From Stomorhina lunata (Eukaryota; Arthropoda; Insecta; Diptera; Rhiniidae): a stretch of DNA of 64,000 bases. The stretch covers positions 123,605,983 to 123,669,982 of the forward strand of contig OW121742.1 of the NCBI GenBank assembly GCA_933228675.1, read 5' to 3'. Below, piece by piece: positions 48,191-61,037 of this stretch. The first letter of the stretch is position 1. Each line of letters begins with the position of its first letter. Under the pieces are notes generated by a model. It saw only the letters and a program-made list of their open reading frames with translations, did not search any database and was not told where the DNA came from. Position numbers and translations under genes: made by a program.

Positions 48191-49769
48191 CCACTACATT
48201 TTTGTAAGATATTTATTTAAAATCCATTGCCTGTTTTTAGGAACATTTAAAATATTTTTTATCTGCTTCTTAAGGGTTACTTTAAACAACAAAACTTTTT
48301 CTTAACTTAAACAAATTGTTAAATATTACATAAACGTGTGTCGCACATGAACCAACAAAAAATTAAAATCAAAAGATGTTGCATATTTTATGGAGGTTAT
48401 TAGGTGAAATAAAACACAAATAAATACTTTTATTTTAACAAAAATATGATCAAAGTATGTGTTAACAAACATTTGTTTTCCAGACAAAGTTTAAATTATA
48501 TGCAAATATTAGACGCAAATTTTTCAATACATATGCTAATTTTAAATGAAAGAAAATAAGAAATGAAAGAAAAATAAAAAAATGATATGAACACAAATAA
48601 ATCGATTTTAGGAGGAGCCCTTATTTTCGTTAGTACCAAATAATTTCGAAAACCCGCATATTTAACAATTCTTTCCATTTAGGTTTTCAAAGTTGTTATC
48701 TAAAATGAAAGTCTGTTAACAAAACAGACAAAATGCTAATGTTATCTGAAGGGAAAACAATGCATTTGGTAGAATATATTTTCAGTATAAATTCAACTCT
48801 ACGTTTACTTTGGCTATATTAACATTAATTTAACAAACATTTAACAAAAAACTAGAAAAATATCATATAGGTATGTTGTTGTTTCCATAAAGTAGAAATG
48901 CCTTTACATATGAATTGGGTATGACTTTTACTTATACCCCCAGACTTTACCAAACGCCTGTATCTATACTTCACTTTTACACATTTCTCCCCTTTTTTAT
49001 TGTTTTTTATCTATTTATCTCTCTGTGTCTATTTATGTTTATATTATTTTCCATTTATTATAGACATCTATCAAATTGAAAATCAATGAACTATGAAAAT
49101 AGCAAAACAACAATAAACAATGAAACTTTAACACACATACCAACACATAAAAGATTAATAGAATACAAATAAGTTTTTATATCCCTAAACATATACTATA
49201 TATATATATAAAAAGTATAATAAAAGAAAAAAACTAATTCCATTTCAATTGTCTCTGTGATATGTGTTTAGATATACAAAAGTATTTTATAAAAATAGAA
49301 AAAAGTATTTAAATTGTTTACATATCATCTTTTTTTATTTATTTATAAACATTTAAATGTTTATATGCCTAAAAGTATGCTTCATTTAATTGTTAGTTTT
49401 TATTTAAAACAAACTGTTAATAAAATCAGACATTTAATGTCTTTTTGCTTAAACTATAAAATAAATATTTAATGGCAATTTAGAATCGAAATGTTTTTGT
49501 AGAACTTAAGGTATTTAAATTAAATGTTGATGGTAGAATTTGTATATTATTAAATTTGTATTATACTTTTGTATGTATAAAACGATCCTCCCAATTTTTA
49601 AAAATATGTGATCTAATGATATTTTTTGGTTATAAAACACACTATCTTTTAAAGGGACACTTTCTTTATAAAATTGTAGCATTAAAATTCATTTTTATTT
49701 AGAAATACCTAAAAGTATGCATTAGATTATGAAAATTTCACACTCCTGGAAGTGTGCAGTACTATTCAA
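48191..49769. other. A/T-rich sequence, no gene seen
   Basis: It contains a TATATA run at about 49196-49210 and dispersed-motif copies at 48378 (reverse), 49366, 49707 and 49743. The copies at 49366 and 49707 are exact over CCTAAAAGTATGC. Confidence 0.55.
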
Positions 49770-52030
49770 TGATTTTTTTAAAAGGTTCTTTGTTTAAAGT
49801 TACTTTTCTATAAGGTACTTTGTTAAAAGTTACTTTGCTTAAAGGTAATTTGTTAAAAGGTACTTTGTTAAGCGGTACTTTGTTAAAAGGTACTTTGTTA
49901 AAAGTTACTTTGTTAAAAGAAACTTTGTAAAAGGTACTTTGTAAAAATGTACTTTGTAAAAAGGTACTTTGTTAAAAGGTACTTTCAAAAACATACTTTG
50001 TGAAAAGGCACTTTGTTAAAATGTACTTTTCAAAAACGTACTTTGTGAAAAGGCACTTTGGTAAAAGGTACTTTTTAAAAACATACTTTGTGAAAAGGCA
50101 CTTTGTTAAAAGGTACTTTGTTAAAAGATACTTTGTTAAAAGTTACTTTATAAGTTACTTTGTTAAAAAATACTTTGTAAAAAGGTACTTTGTAAAAAGG
50201 TACTTTGTAAAAAGGTACTTTGTTAAAAGGTACTTTGTTAAAAGGTACTTTGTTAAAAGGTACTTTGTTAAAAGGTACTTTGTTATATAATAATGTGTAA
50301 AGTTGTCAAATCTAATGTAAAGAAAAAATCCCTTGGTAATAAAAGTACCCTTTTTAAAGGAAAGTTAAAGGAAAGTACTTTTTGTTTAAGCAAATTACTT
50401 TTTATTCCCTTTTTTTTAAAAGTCTCTCTATAAAGCCATTTATTAAATAAAAGTACTTTTTTTTATTAAAATAAAGTAAATTTTTGTAAAAAAAAATAAT
50501 TTTGTGAAAACTGTTACCTTAAAAAAGTACATTTTTGTTTAACAAAAGTAACCATTTGTAAAAAAAAATATCTTTTTGTGGCAACAAAGTTCCTTTGTAT
50601 ACAATTTTATTAAATAAAAGTTCCTTCAGGTTAAAGAAAGGCACCTTTCGTTATAGATAAATACGTTTTTGTTAAAAAAAAAGTAACCTTTTTTTTTTAA
50701 AGAAAAGCCCATTTTTTTTTAAAGAAAAGTACCTTTTTGTGGAAGAGATGTTCCATCATGTTCATAAATTTTTTTTTTTTTTGTTTAAACAAGTTCCTTT
50801 TTGTTAATGAAAAGTAACTTTTTGGGAAAAAAAAATGTTTTATGTTAAAGAAAAGTACTATTTTTTAAAGAGAAGTACTTTTTGTAAGAAAAGTACAGTT
50901 ATAGAAAAATACATTTTTTTTAGTAAAAGTTATTTCAGGTTAAAGAAAGGTACCTTTTGTTATAGATAAATACATTTTTGTTAAAGAAAAGTAACCTTTC
51001 GTTAAAGAAAATTCCATTTTTTTAAGAAAAGTACCTTTTTGTTAAAAAGATGTTACATAATGTTTTTGTTGTTTAAAAAAATTTTTTTGTTAATGAAAAG
51101 TATCTTTTTGTTAAAAAACAGTACTATTTTTTAAACAGAAGTACTTTTTGTGAGAAAAGTACAGGAAAATTGAATAAAAAATACTTTTTTTCTTAAATTT
51201 ATGTTACAAATATTTTTGTGAAAACTGTTATCTAAAAAAGTACCTTTTGTTTAAGAAAAGTATTAATTTGTTAAATAAAATTTATTTTTGTTGAAGAAAA
51301 CTTCATTTATATATCCTTTTGATAAATATGAGTACCTTTAGGTTAAAGAAAGTTAATTTTTTTAAGGTAGGTATCTTCCTTGTAAAAAGAAAGATACCTT
51401 TTGTAATAAAAAATACCTTTTAGTTAAAGAAAATTAACTTAATTTTAAGAAAAGCTCATTTAAAAAAAAGTACCTTTTTGTTAACAAAAAGAGCCTTTTT
51501 GTTACATGAAGGTACTTCATGTTCAGAAAATTTTTTTTTTTGTTGAAGAAAGTTGCTTTTTGTTTATAAAAAGTTACATTTTGTTAATGAAATGTTAAAG
51601 AAAGTAACTTTTTTTTTTAAAGACGCCTTTTGTAAAAGAAAAGTATTTTTTTTTTAAGAAAAGCACATTGTTTTAAAAAAAAGTTCCTTTTTGTTAATGA
51701 GAAGTAACTTTTTGTTCAAAAAAGTACTTTGTGTTAAGGAAAAGTACTTTTTTGTTAAATAAAAGTACCTTTTCTTAAAAAAAAGTACTTTTTTGTTAAA
51801 ATGAAGTACTATTTTGTTAAAAAAAGTACCTTTTTTAAGAAAAGTCAAGGAAAATGACTTTTTAATTAACTATAAAGTATATTTTTAAAAAAGTAACTTT
51901 TTGTTGAAGGGAATTACATCAATTAAAGTTAGTTTTTTATCTGTTAAAAAGTACTTTTATTAAAAAAGTACTTTTTATTAAAAATTCAAATATCTTTTAT
52001 GTTAAAAAACATGCATTTTTGTTAAAGATA
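49770..52030 (+). repeat. GTAC-core array: 15-16-bp part and a looser part
   Basis: 49790-50285 repeats AAAAGGTACTTTGTT at 15-16 bp; the last copies are perfect 15-mers, giving a VKRYF-repeat frame at 50000-50290. From 50290 to about 52030 the units become longer (roughly 20-30 bp), and the core mostly reads AAAGTACCTTTTTGTTAA, so GGTACTTT has become its reverse complement AAAGTACC. The two parts may be inverted relatives. Confidence 0.88.
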
Positions 52031-54079
52031 AGTAAAATGTTGCTAAAATTAAGAGCACTTTATAACGGACTTTTATTGTTCACTGTTTCTATTTATAACG
52101 AGTTTAAAAAGCATTGCATACTTCGAATAGCAATATTTTAATTCGTAGTCTATTTTTGGTATAATTTTTCTAATCCCATTTGATGATTAGTTTGGTTTTC
52201 AATGATAATTTTCTGAATTAAAAAGTATTTCTTATGAATTAATCATTTCTAAAAAGACTTTAAAAAGCAAAGCCTATTTTCAAGAGTTATATTACTTAAA
52301 AACCGTGGCCAATTTTCAGAAAAATGTCTTATAAGTCATATACAATCTGTTTTTAGTGTAATTATTTCAGATCTGAGTTTTGCTCTAACATATCTAAAGA
52401 TAGCTGTTGTCCCTCTACACCTCAATATTGTTATTCATTAAATATTCTCTTTAGCCCACTCCGTTTATTTAATGCTCTAATCATACTTCCCTAATCGTCT
52501 TTCATAATAATAATAATGACATAAAAACACCCGTTTAAATGAAAACAATAGAAGATATTTGAACTTCAGTTATCCTAAAAGTATACAATATATAATGATA
52601 CAATCAACAGCCTGAAAGTAGACAACACATTGTCGTACCGCGTTGTCGTTGTCATCACTCTAATACATATAAGTAATAACTGTAATAATAATGCAACAAT
52701 AATGCAATTTTTGATCTTATCATATTTTGTTAACATTACACATTGTAGCAAAAGACAAACAGTGAGAGAGGGAAGAAAATAGAGATAGGTAAGAGTAGGA
52801 TAAGAGGTGGGCTAGAGGAGACTAAAAGAGATTGTGGTTTGATAGATTAACAATAATAACAATTTCAATATGTATTGTTAAGCAAATAAAAGGCTTGTTT
52901 TCTATGGGTATGTGACTAAAAACTTGTGTTTGTTTAAGTGTGAGTCAAAGTATTGTCTAAACACTAATACAAAAACAATTTATTATCTATCAAGAACATT
53001 TTCATAGACATACACACATAGACAATAGCACGTTTTTCAAATACAAAGGACATACCTTAATATTTCTTTTTATTTTCTCTCTACAAAAATGTTTTTCCAG
53101 CGTTTTTGTTTATAAAATATTAACAGGGGACTCATTATTAAAATGTATAATAGAGAGAAGAAAAAAAAACAGTAAACTAATATTTTATCAATGACAGCAA
53201 AGGGTAGAGCAGATAGAGTCAAATAGAACGTCCTAAACCAACGACAACAAAAACAAAATATTCAATTAGAAAAATGGTTTGGCCATTAAAATAAATAAAA
53301 AACGAAAGCATAAGGAAAAGGGATAAAATATTGCCCTACAACTTTTTACAATATTTCAATATTTGTTTATTAGTAATTATTATTTTTTCTAGTATTTTTT
53401 TTTTTTTAATAATAAATATTTTGTTATATTTAGGTGATAAACATCAGTAGTATCCATCTCCTACTTCTTATATTCTTTCCTGTTCATATTTATTATCTGA
53501 TCTAATAAATTCCTAACCTAATGGTCATGTTATTTAATGAAGTTCTCTTGGTCTTCCTTTTTACACTTGTTTGTGTTTTTTTCATTTTTTGTTTTTTTTT
53601 TTTCAAAATTTATTTGTTCTCCTCCTCCCCAGTGTGTTAAAATAATATGTTTTTTAATTCTAATTGATGTTTATCTTGACATGACAGCCAAGAAGAAAAT
53701 AAAAATGAATGAAGCAACATTAAAACGGACAGTAGCAAGCAGTAGCAGCAGAGGAAAAAAATGATAAGTTTAATTTGAAGTGTCATGAAAAATTGCAAAA
53801 CACTCAAACAATTTTACATGATAATTTATTAAAGTATACTTTCAGGCTGATAAAACTAAAATAAAAAGAATTTAGAAAAAAATTACTTTAAAATGAAAGA
53901 TAAAATATTAATGAAATTAAAAATAAGTGGGGAGGGAGTAGAAGCGGATAAGAATGACCTTATGTTGCCCTATACCGGTTTTGTAAAACCACGATATTTA
54001 TTTGATTATCTCTGCAGAACTTCTGCAAAAATTTAATTGGGTTTTTTTAACGAATGCGTAAATTTAAAAAAAAAATCCT
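52031..54079. other. A/T-rich sequence, no gene seen
   Basis: It contains a purine-rich patch at 52755-52810 (GAGAGAGGGAAG, GATAGGTAAGAG) and a TAG|GTGATA site at 53431-53439. Motif copies lie at 52268 (reverse), 52572, 52610 and 53829 (reverse). Confidence 0.5.
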
Positions 54080-55745
54080 ATAAAAATAACAAATTTTTAA
54101 AAAAGTTTTTGAAAAATTTTGCATCAAAATAAGAATTTTTGGAAAATTTTCCTATAAAAGTAAGAAATTTTTAAAAAAATTCCTATAAAAATAAGAAATT
54201 TTTGAAAAATTTACAATAAAAATACGAACTTGTTACAAAATTTCCAATAAAAATAAGAAATTTTTGAAAAATTTCCGAAGAAAATAAGAACATTTTGAAA
54301 AATTTCCGAAAAAATTAGAAATTTTTTAAAATATTTCTTAATCAAATAAGAAAAATGTCCTTCAAAAATAAGTTATTTTTTAAAAATTTTTAAAAATTTT
54401 TCTATAAAAATAAGAAATTTTTGAAAAATTTCCTATAAAAATAAGAAGTTTTTTAAAAATGTTCCATCAAAATAAGAATTTTTGGAAAAATTTCCTATAA
54501 AAGTAAGAAATTTTTGAAAAAATTCCTATAAAAATAAGAAATTTTTGAAAAAATTCCTATAAAAATATGAACTTGTTAAAAAATTTCCAACAAAAATAAG
54601 AAATTTTTGAAAAAATTCCAATTAAAATAAGAACATTTTGAAAAATTTTCGATAAAAATGAGAAATTTAAAAAAAAAAATTCTTATACAAATAAGAAATA
54701 TTAAAATTCCTTCAAAAGTAAGTAATTTTTTAAAAATTTCCTATAAAAATAAAAATTTTTGAAAAATTTTCTAAAAAAAATAAGAAATTTTTAAAAAATT
54801 TCCTATAAAAATAACAACATTTTGAAAAATTTTCGATAAAAATGAAAAAATTTTAAAAACATTTCTTATACAAATAAGAAATTTTTTAAAAATTTCCTAT
54901 AAAAAAAAATGTTTGAAAATTTTTCTATAAAAATAAGAAATTTTTGAAAATTTTCCCATAAAAATAAAGAGTTTGTGAAAAATTTTCTATCAAAATAAGA
55001 ATTTTTGGAGAAATTTCCTATAATAGTAAGAAATTTTAGAAAAAATTCTTATAAAAATAAGAAATTTTTGATAAATTTCCGATAAACGTGTTAAAAAATT
55101 TCCAATAAAAATAAGGAATTTTTGAAAAATTTCCAATAAAAATAAGAACATTTTGAAAAATTTTCAATAAAAATGAGAAATTAAAAAAAAATTCTTATAC
55201 AAATAAGAAATATTTGAAAATTTTCCTTCAAAAAAAAGTAATTTTATAAAAATTTCCTATAAAAATAAAAATGATGGAAAAATTTTCTATAAAAATAAAA
55301 ATGATGGAAAAATTTTCATAAAAATAAGAAGTTTTTGAAAAATTTTCCATCAAAATAAGAATTTTTTGAAAAATTTCCTATAAAAGTAAGAAGTTTTTGA
55401 AAAAATTCCTATCAAAATAAGAAATTTTCGAAAAATTTCCAATCAAAATCAGTATTTCTTGAAAAATTTTCTATAAAAATAAGAAATTTTTGAAAAATTT
55501 CTTATAAAAATAAGAAATTTTTGAAAAAAAATTTATAAAAATAAGAAAATTCTGAGAAATTTCTTATAAAAACAAGAATTTTTTGAAAAATTTCTTATTA
55601 AAATATGAAATTTTTAAAAATTTTCTTTTAAAAATAAGAAATTTTTGAAAATTTTCCTTAAAAAAAAGAAATTTTTTAATATTTCTTTCAAAAATAAGAA
55701 ATTTTCTTTTAATTTCCTATTAAAATAAGAAATTTTTTAAAAATT
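54080..55745 (+). repeat. Second 31-bp satellite family, array 2, inverted relative to array 1
   Basis: The unit is TTTTTGAAAAATTTCCTAT followed by AAAAATAAGAA. A higher-order block that starts with ATCAAAATAAGAATTTTTGG recurs at about 54122, 54465, 54988 and 55348. It carries the same variant order each time (GTAAGAAAT, GAACTTGTTA or CGTGTTA, AAGAACATTTTG, ATACAAATAAG, CCTTCAAAA). The unit is about 345-360 bp, with one longer interval. Confidence 0.93.
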
Positions 55746-58003
55746 ATCTGTGCTTAGATTCTCAGCTTAGAACCTGGCGCCTTAAATCATTCCCCAATTT
55801 ATTTTTTCGTGGTTCCTAAAAGTATGCTCTCATTGTTATTTCAAGTTTATTTAACATTTCTAATCCTAAAAGTGTACTTAATATTTTTGAACTCAGAATT
55901 ATCCCCTAATATTTTATACAAAAATTCTTTATCTAACACAAATCTCCAGTTGTAAAAACAAAACCATTTTCTTTTCATTTTCATTTCGCTCTATCTAAAA
56001 ATAATTTCTATATTTTAATTTCTTTATGATGTTGGTGACACACAAAGCCACTACTTTGGACTCGAAAGAGCCATAATATCTTAATAACATTATTGATTTT
56101 ACGTAAATTAAAAAAACACTGAAAACAAAAGCTCATTTTGTTTGCTCGCTTTGTGATGTCCTTTCATAATGGCAAAAGTGTCCTGCAGTGAGAGAGGACG
56201 TTTATTATTACTTTATGGCTTTTTAGTTTCGAAACAGGGATTTTGCTGTTGTTCAGTTTTATTGGTATTTTTTTTAATGGTGGCCTTAATATAGAGCATT
56301 GGGGCGAAGGGGGGGTAGTTTAGTGAATAGCCAAGGAAATATCTAGATTTCTAAATTATATGAAGCGTATTTTTGTGTGACAATTGGTGATTTTAGATAA
56401 ATATTTGAAGCTTCTTTTTTGGCTAGAGTTTTGCTGGGTCATAAAAATTGCATGTCATTTGACCACAAACATTAAGGATAATAGAGGTATATTCAGAGAA
56501 TTGAAAAGTATATAAAAATTAAAGACTTTTGAGGACATTTTTTTTAAGGGATTATTAAACATTTTGCATATTTAAAACAACAATTTGGCATGTTTAAAGG
56601 TAATAAGAAATTAAAGATTTTTCTTTATTGAGATATAAAATTTGAGGGTTTATTTAAAATTTATTTTTCTAAATTTAAAAATTTCCTTAACTTCTTGTGA
56701 TCATAAATTCCATTTCTTCATTATTTTCTTTAAGAAAAAAAAAAACTAAATATTTTAAAATCATTAAAACTTTAGGTTTGAAAAGAAAGTCAACTAATCC
56801 TTGTTATCCTTAATATAAAATGAACAAGAACAAAAAAAAAAACACAAACTTAAAAAGAAATTTTCAAAACTTTTTAATGAAATGAAAGTCACATCATTAT
56901 ATAGTTTTTTTCTTCTTCCTTCATCTTTTCTAAAAGGGAGTTTTTTATTTTCTCAATTTTCAAAGCCTAAAAGTAGACTTTACAAAAATCAACTGACTTG
57001 GCAAAATTATAAAAGAAATGTTATAACGAAGAAGAATCTCATAACACCAAATACCCTTAATCAGCTTAAATTCACACGTATTGATTGAATTCTCATTCTT
57101 AGAATTATTTTTTTTTTCGTTATTTTCTTCTTCTGCTTCAGCTTTTGTAGTTCATATTTCTCATCATTTTCAGCTTCTTTCTTTCTTTTCTTCTTGTAGG
57201 TCTTTGACTAAAATTACTTTAATACTTATGGGTCTTTTGACAAAAGTTCAAAAGCTTTAAATAAATCATACAAATTAAGGGTGAGACCTGGGAAAAAATG
57301 TCATCAAATATTAAAGCCTATAGTCAAGGCATAAGATAAATTTAAAGTCTATTTTTAGGCGCAAAGTAAAATGAATATAATTTAAAGAAAAATTGCGTGT
57401 TTAAAGGTGTTTAGTTTCCTTAAGACAAATTATATCTAAAATACCAATTTGTTATTTTATAAAAAATGAAAAAAACTGCTTTGGAAAATTTACCTAAGAA
57501 AGGAAGCGGAAACGCACAATTTATGCAAGCAACATTTTTTATTTAAAATTGGAAAATCTACTTATTTAAATATATTCTTTCTTGTTTATAACATTTTAAT
57601 AAATGATGTTTCTTGAGGACCTAGAGTAAGAACTCTAGTTAAAGGACAAATATGTCATTCTTACTTCGGTCATTTGTCTATCACGGCGTTGTCTCTTCTT
57701 TAATGATATTTATCCCAACAAATGCCCAACATTTGTTGAAAAAGAGGCCGTGAAAGTGGAGCATTAGAAAAAAATCTATTGAGTTTTATTTTCAAATAAA
57801 GATAAACACAATAAACGGAAGCGGAAATTGCAATTTGACATAAAGTAGAGAAGAAAAGTTTTGTAATTTATGGACTAAAAAAAAGAACAAAAATATTTTA
57901 ATTTTAAAAGTAAAAAAAAAATATAATTCTACACTTTCAAAAAGCAGGGACACTTTTAAAAACAGGAAAGTTATATTTTTACATTTATTTTTTTTTTTTT
58001 GGG
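55746..58003. other. A/T-rich sequence, no gene seen
   Basis: Motif copies lie at 55813, 55863, 56965 and 57342 (reverse). A strong pyrimidine tract with TTCTTGTAG ends at 57199, but all frames after it close or lack a donor. A G-rich patch lies at 56300-56320. Confidence 0.5.
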
Positions 58004-58285
58004 CAAAAATAACAGTTATTTTTGCCTTTTATTTTTTCGAGCAGATATAAAAGTTATTTTTGATTAAATTCATTATATTTATTTAAATTTTTTTTCAAAC
58101 AAAGATAATTTTTCAGTAAAAATAATTTTTATATGCTCAAAAATTAATGGAGTTGAGCTTTGCAATCATAATTGTCTCCAAATTTTCTTCCGATAACTGT
58201 AATTTCTGCTCCAAAAAATAAAGGTCGAAAAATAACTTTTATTTCTGCTCGAAAAAATAAAGGTCAAAAATAACTGTTATTTTTG
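58004..58285. repeat. Inverted repeat, 60-bp arms with 160-bp spacer
   Basis: CAAAAATAACAGTTATTTTT starts the left arm (58004-58063), which runs through TCGAGCAGA. Its reverse complement, with a few mismatches (GCTCGAAAAAATAAAGG, AAAAATAACTGTTATTTTTG), is at 58225-58285. Each arm also holds a near-palindrome of AAAAATAAC and GTTATTTTT. Confidence 0.8.
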
Positions 58286-58439
58286 TTCAAGAAAATAATG
58301 TCAAAAAACTAAAAATCAAAAAATAACTGCTTATTTTTCTAAAAAATAAGAATACAGATTTCCGAATTTTATGAAAATTTGGTCCAAGACTATCAAAATG
58401 GTATACTTGGTTTTATTCTTCGACATTTCCTTGAGGTTG

Positions 58440-59100
58440 CTAATAAGAAATTTTTAAAAATTTTCTATAAAAGGAAGAAATTTTTGAAAAATTTCCTATA
58501 CAAATAAGAAATCTTTAAAAAATTTCCTATACAAATAAGAAATCTTTAAAAAATTTCCTATAAAAATAAGAAATTTTTGAAAAATTTCCCATAAAAATAA
58601 GAAATTTTTGAAAAATTTCCCTTAAAAATATGAAATTTTTGAAAAATTTCCTATAAAAATAAGAAATTTTTGAAAAAAATCCTATAAAAATAAGAAATTT
58701 TTTAAAAATTTCCTATTAAAATTAGAAATTTTTTTAAAAATCTCCCTAAAAATAAGAAACGTTTGAAAAATTTCCTATAAAAATAACATATTTTTGAAAA
58801 ATTTCCTATAAAAATAAGAAATTATTAAAAAAATTCCTATAAAAAATAAATTTTTGAAAATTTTCTATAAAAATAAGAAATTTTTGAAAAAATTCCTATA
58901 AAAAAAAAACATTTTTGAAAAAATAAGAAATTTTTGGAAAATTTATTATAAAAATAAAAAAATTTTTGAAAAATTTCTTATAAAAATAAAAAAAAAATTT
59001 GAACAATTTTCTTTAAAAATAAGAAAATTTTGAAAAATTTTCTATAAAATAAGAAATTTTTAAAAAATTTACTATGAAAATAAGAAATTTTTTTTAATAA
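58440..59100 (+). repeat. Second 31-bp satellite family, array 3
   Basis: Same unit and orientation as 54080-55745 (AAATTTCCTATAAAAATAAG). It is shorter, about 21 copies, with fewer variants and no clear higher-order period. Confidence 0.92.
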
Positions 59101-61037
59101 AAAATTCAAAAATAGCAGTTATTATCGGTCCCTGTTAGAAAACAATTTACTTTATAATTTTTATATTTTAAATTAAATTGAAAACAGTTTAAAATAAATT
59201 GGTTTGCATATATTGAGAATTTTTTTAAATTTATATGTAATCCTAAAAGTATGCAAAGCAAAGACAAACAATTATTTCAAAATTTAAGGAAATAAATGAC
59301 CTACATAATTATAATACTTAGAATGCGTTTTGAAGCTTTTTAAAAAGTTTGTTAGGAAGCTTTCAATATAAAATGTATTGCGGCTTCTTAAAAATAAAAT
59401 AACATTGCCTAATTTAGGGCTGAAAAGTATTTTAGCTTTTCTTACTGTCATCTTTTTTACTTATTTTTAATTTCATCAATTTAGTTTTGCCTTCAATTAG
59501 GCGTGCTTTATTGTTTAATATTCTTGTAATTATTCAACATTAAATTTAATTTTCCTCACATAAAAATTACAATTAACAATAAAACAATTTGCTGTCACTC
59601 TAGCAGAAGAAAAAATTCCCTTGCAAGCCTTTCTTTTCCTCCAAATACTTCCCCCCAGTTAAAACTTTGGATGGCTTAATTTAACAAGATGTTTAAAAAC
59701 GGAGAAAAACCCTTAATAATATTTAATAAACCTCAAAACAAACAAAGATGTTATATTATTATATATTTACAGCAAAAAACACTTAAAATAACAGCTGCTG
59801 TTAAGAGCTTTTAACAGCAAACACAAGGATATGAATGAATACACACACACACATGTAAGATTTTGACAGCCAAACATACGAAAGGACGGACATAATGACT
59901 ATAACAAAAAATTGGTTATAAAATGAAGCACAAAGTAATTAACGTTTATTAAATATAAGAGACAGGGAATCAGAATGACAATATCTAGCGCAATACTTTT
60001 AATTGAAGTTACACATACTTGTTTAAATATTTGTGTATATTTGTGTGTTGACACAAGTGTTTAAGTCCTTTGGTGGCTTAATTACAACATCACTTTGTCT
60101 GCTAGTAAAATTTTACTAGCATTACCACAAAATTAATTAAAAAGCCAAAATTATCAAATATTTCAAAAAGAAATAAAAATCTGTAGCTTTAAAATTTATT
60201 AATACTAAAAAGAAAATAACTCAAAAAAATACATAACAAATCTTATTTTACCCCCAGGACTTTTTTAAAAAATACTTCTGTTTTTATAGCAATTTTTTAT
60301 ATTTTTTATCTAAAAAAATTATACAACACTATATTTAACCTTTCCAAGTCCTTTGACTATCAACATGACTTTTATTTGACATTCATTGTATTCCTTTATT
60401 CCAAACACATTCAAAGCAAAAACGCACTCATCCTTTTTTTCTTTTTTTTTAAACGTTACACAAAAAAATGCATACAATTTTATTTCAAATCTTAAGCTCC
60501 CAGATATCACAAAAAAAGCTCTAACAAGGGGAATTTTATGATATTTTCCTACTTTAGCTAAATATTAAGCATTTTAACGATTTACAAAGTAAAAATGTAT
60601 GCAAAAGGAACAAAAAGCTACACAAAAAAAAACTATTTTCTAGAAATTTAATATCCTTTTCTCATTTGATTCTTTAGAATCCTTTTAATGTTTACAAAGT
60701 TATTTTGTATATATTTCTTGACTTTATTGTTGTAAATTGTTTCATGAATGGCATTTATTTATATCCTTTTTCTTATTTGTTTGTTACTTTATCAGACTTA
60801 AGCTTCTCTGTCTTTGGCTCATTGATAATAATAACATGCTCATTATAAGGATACATTGATGCAATTACAATTATGACAATTCTAGAAAAAAATATTTAAA
60901 AGGATCTTAAATCAAAAGAAAAATGGTAAAGAAAAAGAAGGAGGAAAAATAATTTAACATATGGAATACACATCATTTTTCTGAATAGGGCGTCTCCTAT
61001 CTTTAAATCAGTTCTGTCTCATTTTTGAGAACCGGTT
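59101..61037. other. A/T-rich sequence up to the last array
   Basis: It contains a motif copy at 59240 (exact CCTAAAAGTATGC) and a (CA)n run at about 59841-59853. AACCGGTT at 61030-61037 borders the array. No gene is visible. Confidence 0.5.

Larger units (their letters stand above)
1324..59259. repeat. Dispersed short motif, consensus GCCTAAAAGTATGCTTTA, more than 40 copies
   Basis: Exact CCTAAAAGTATGC occurs six times (25938, 35084, 49368, 49709, 55815, 59242). Near copies, forward: 1324, 3740, 3783, 5537, 6375, 7037, 9106, 10106, 13551, 14182, 25171, 26539, 26973, 32149, 41447, 41735, 41831, 46452, 46569, 49743, 52572, 52610, 55863, 56965. Reverse (TAAAGCATACTTTTAGGCTGA type): 5699, 6267, 11755, 13703, 14010, 14736, 25758, 32440, 34404, 36667, 37928, 38363, 38404, 38495, 38629, 38721, 41188, 42290, 42649, 42806, 44657, 44860, 44990, 45348, 48378, 52268, 53829, 57342. 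Positions are by eye, within a few bases. Most copies lie between, not within, the satellite arrays. The middle TAAAAGTATGC is best kept; flanks extend weakly to CAACAC or TTTAATT. Confidence 0.75.

Noticed and set aside
50000..50290. A 96-codon plus-strand frame with VKRYF repeats.
   Set aside because: It is a direct reading of the 15-bp GTAC-core repeat.
57160..57260. Strong acceptor-like tract TTCTTCTTGTAG.
   Set aside because: No matching donor or coding frame follows, and GTCTTT is not a convincing donor for recursive splicing.
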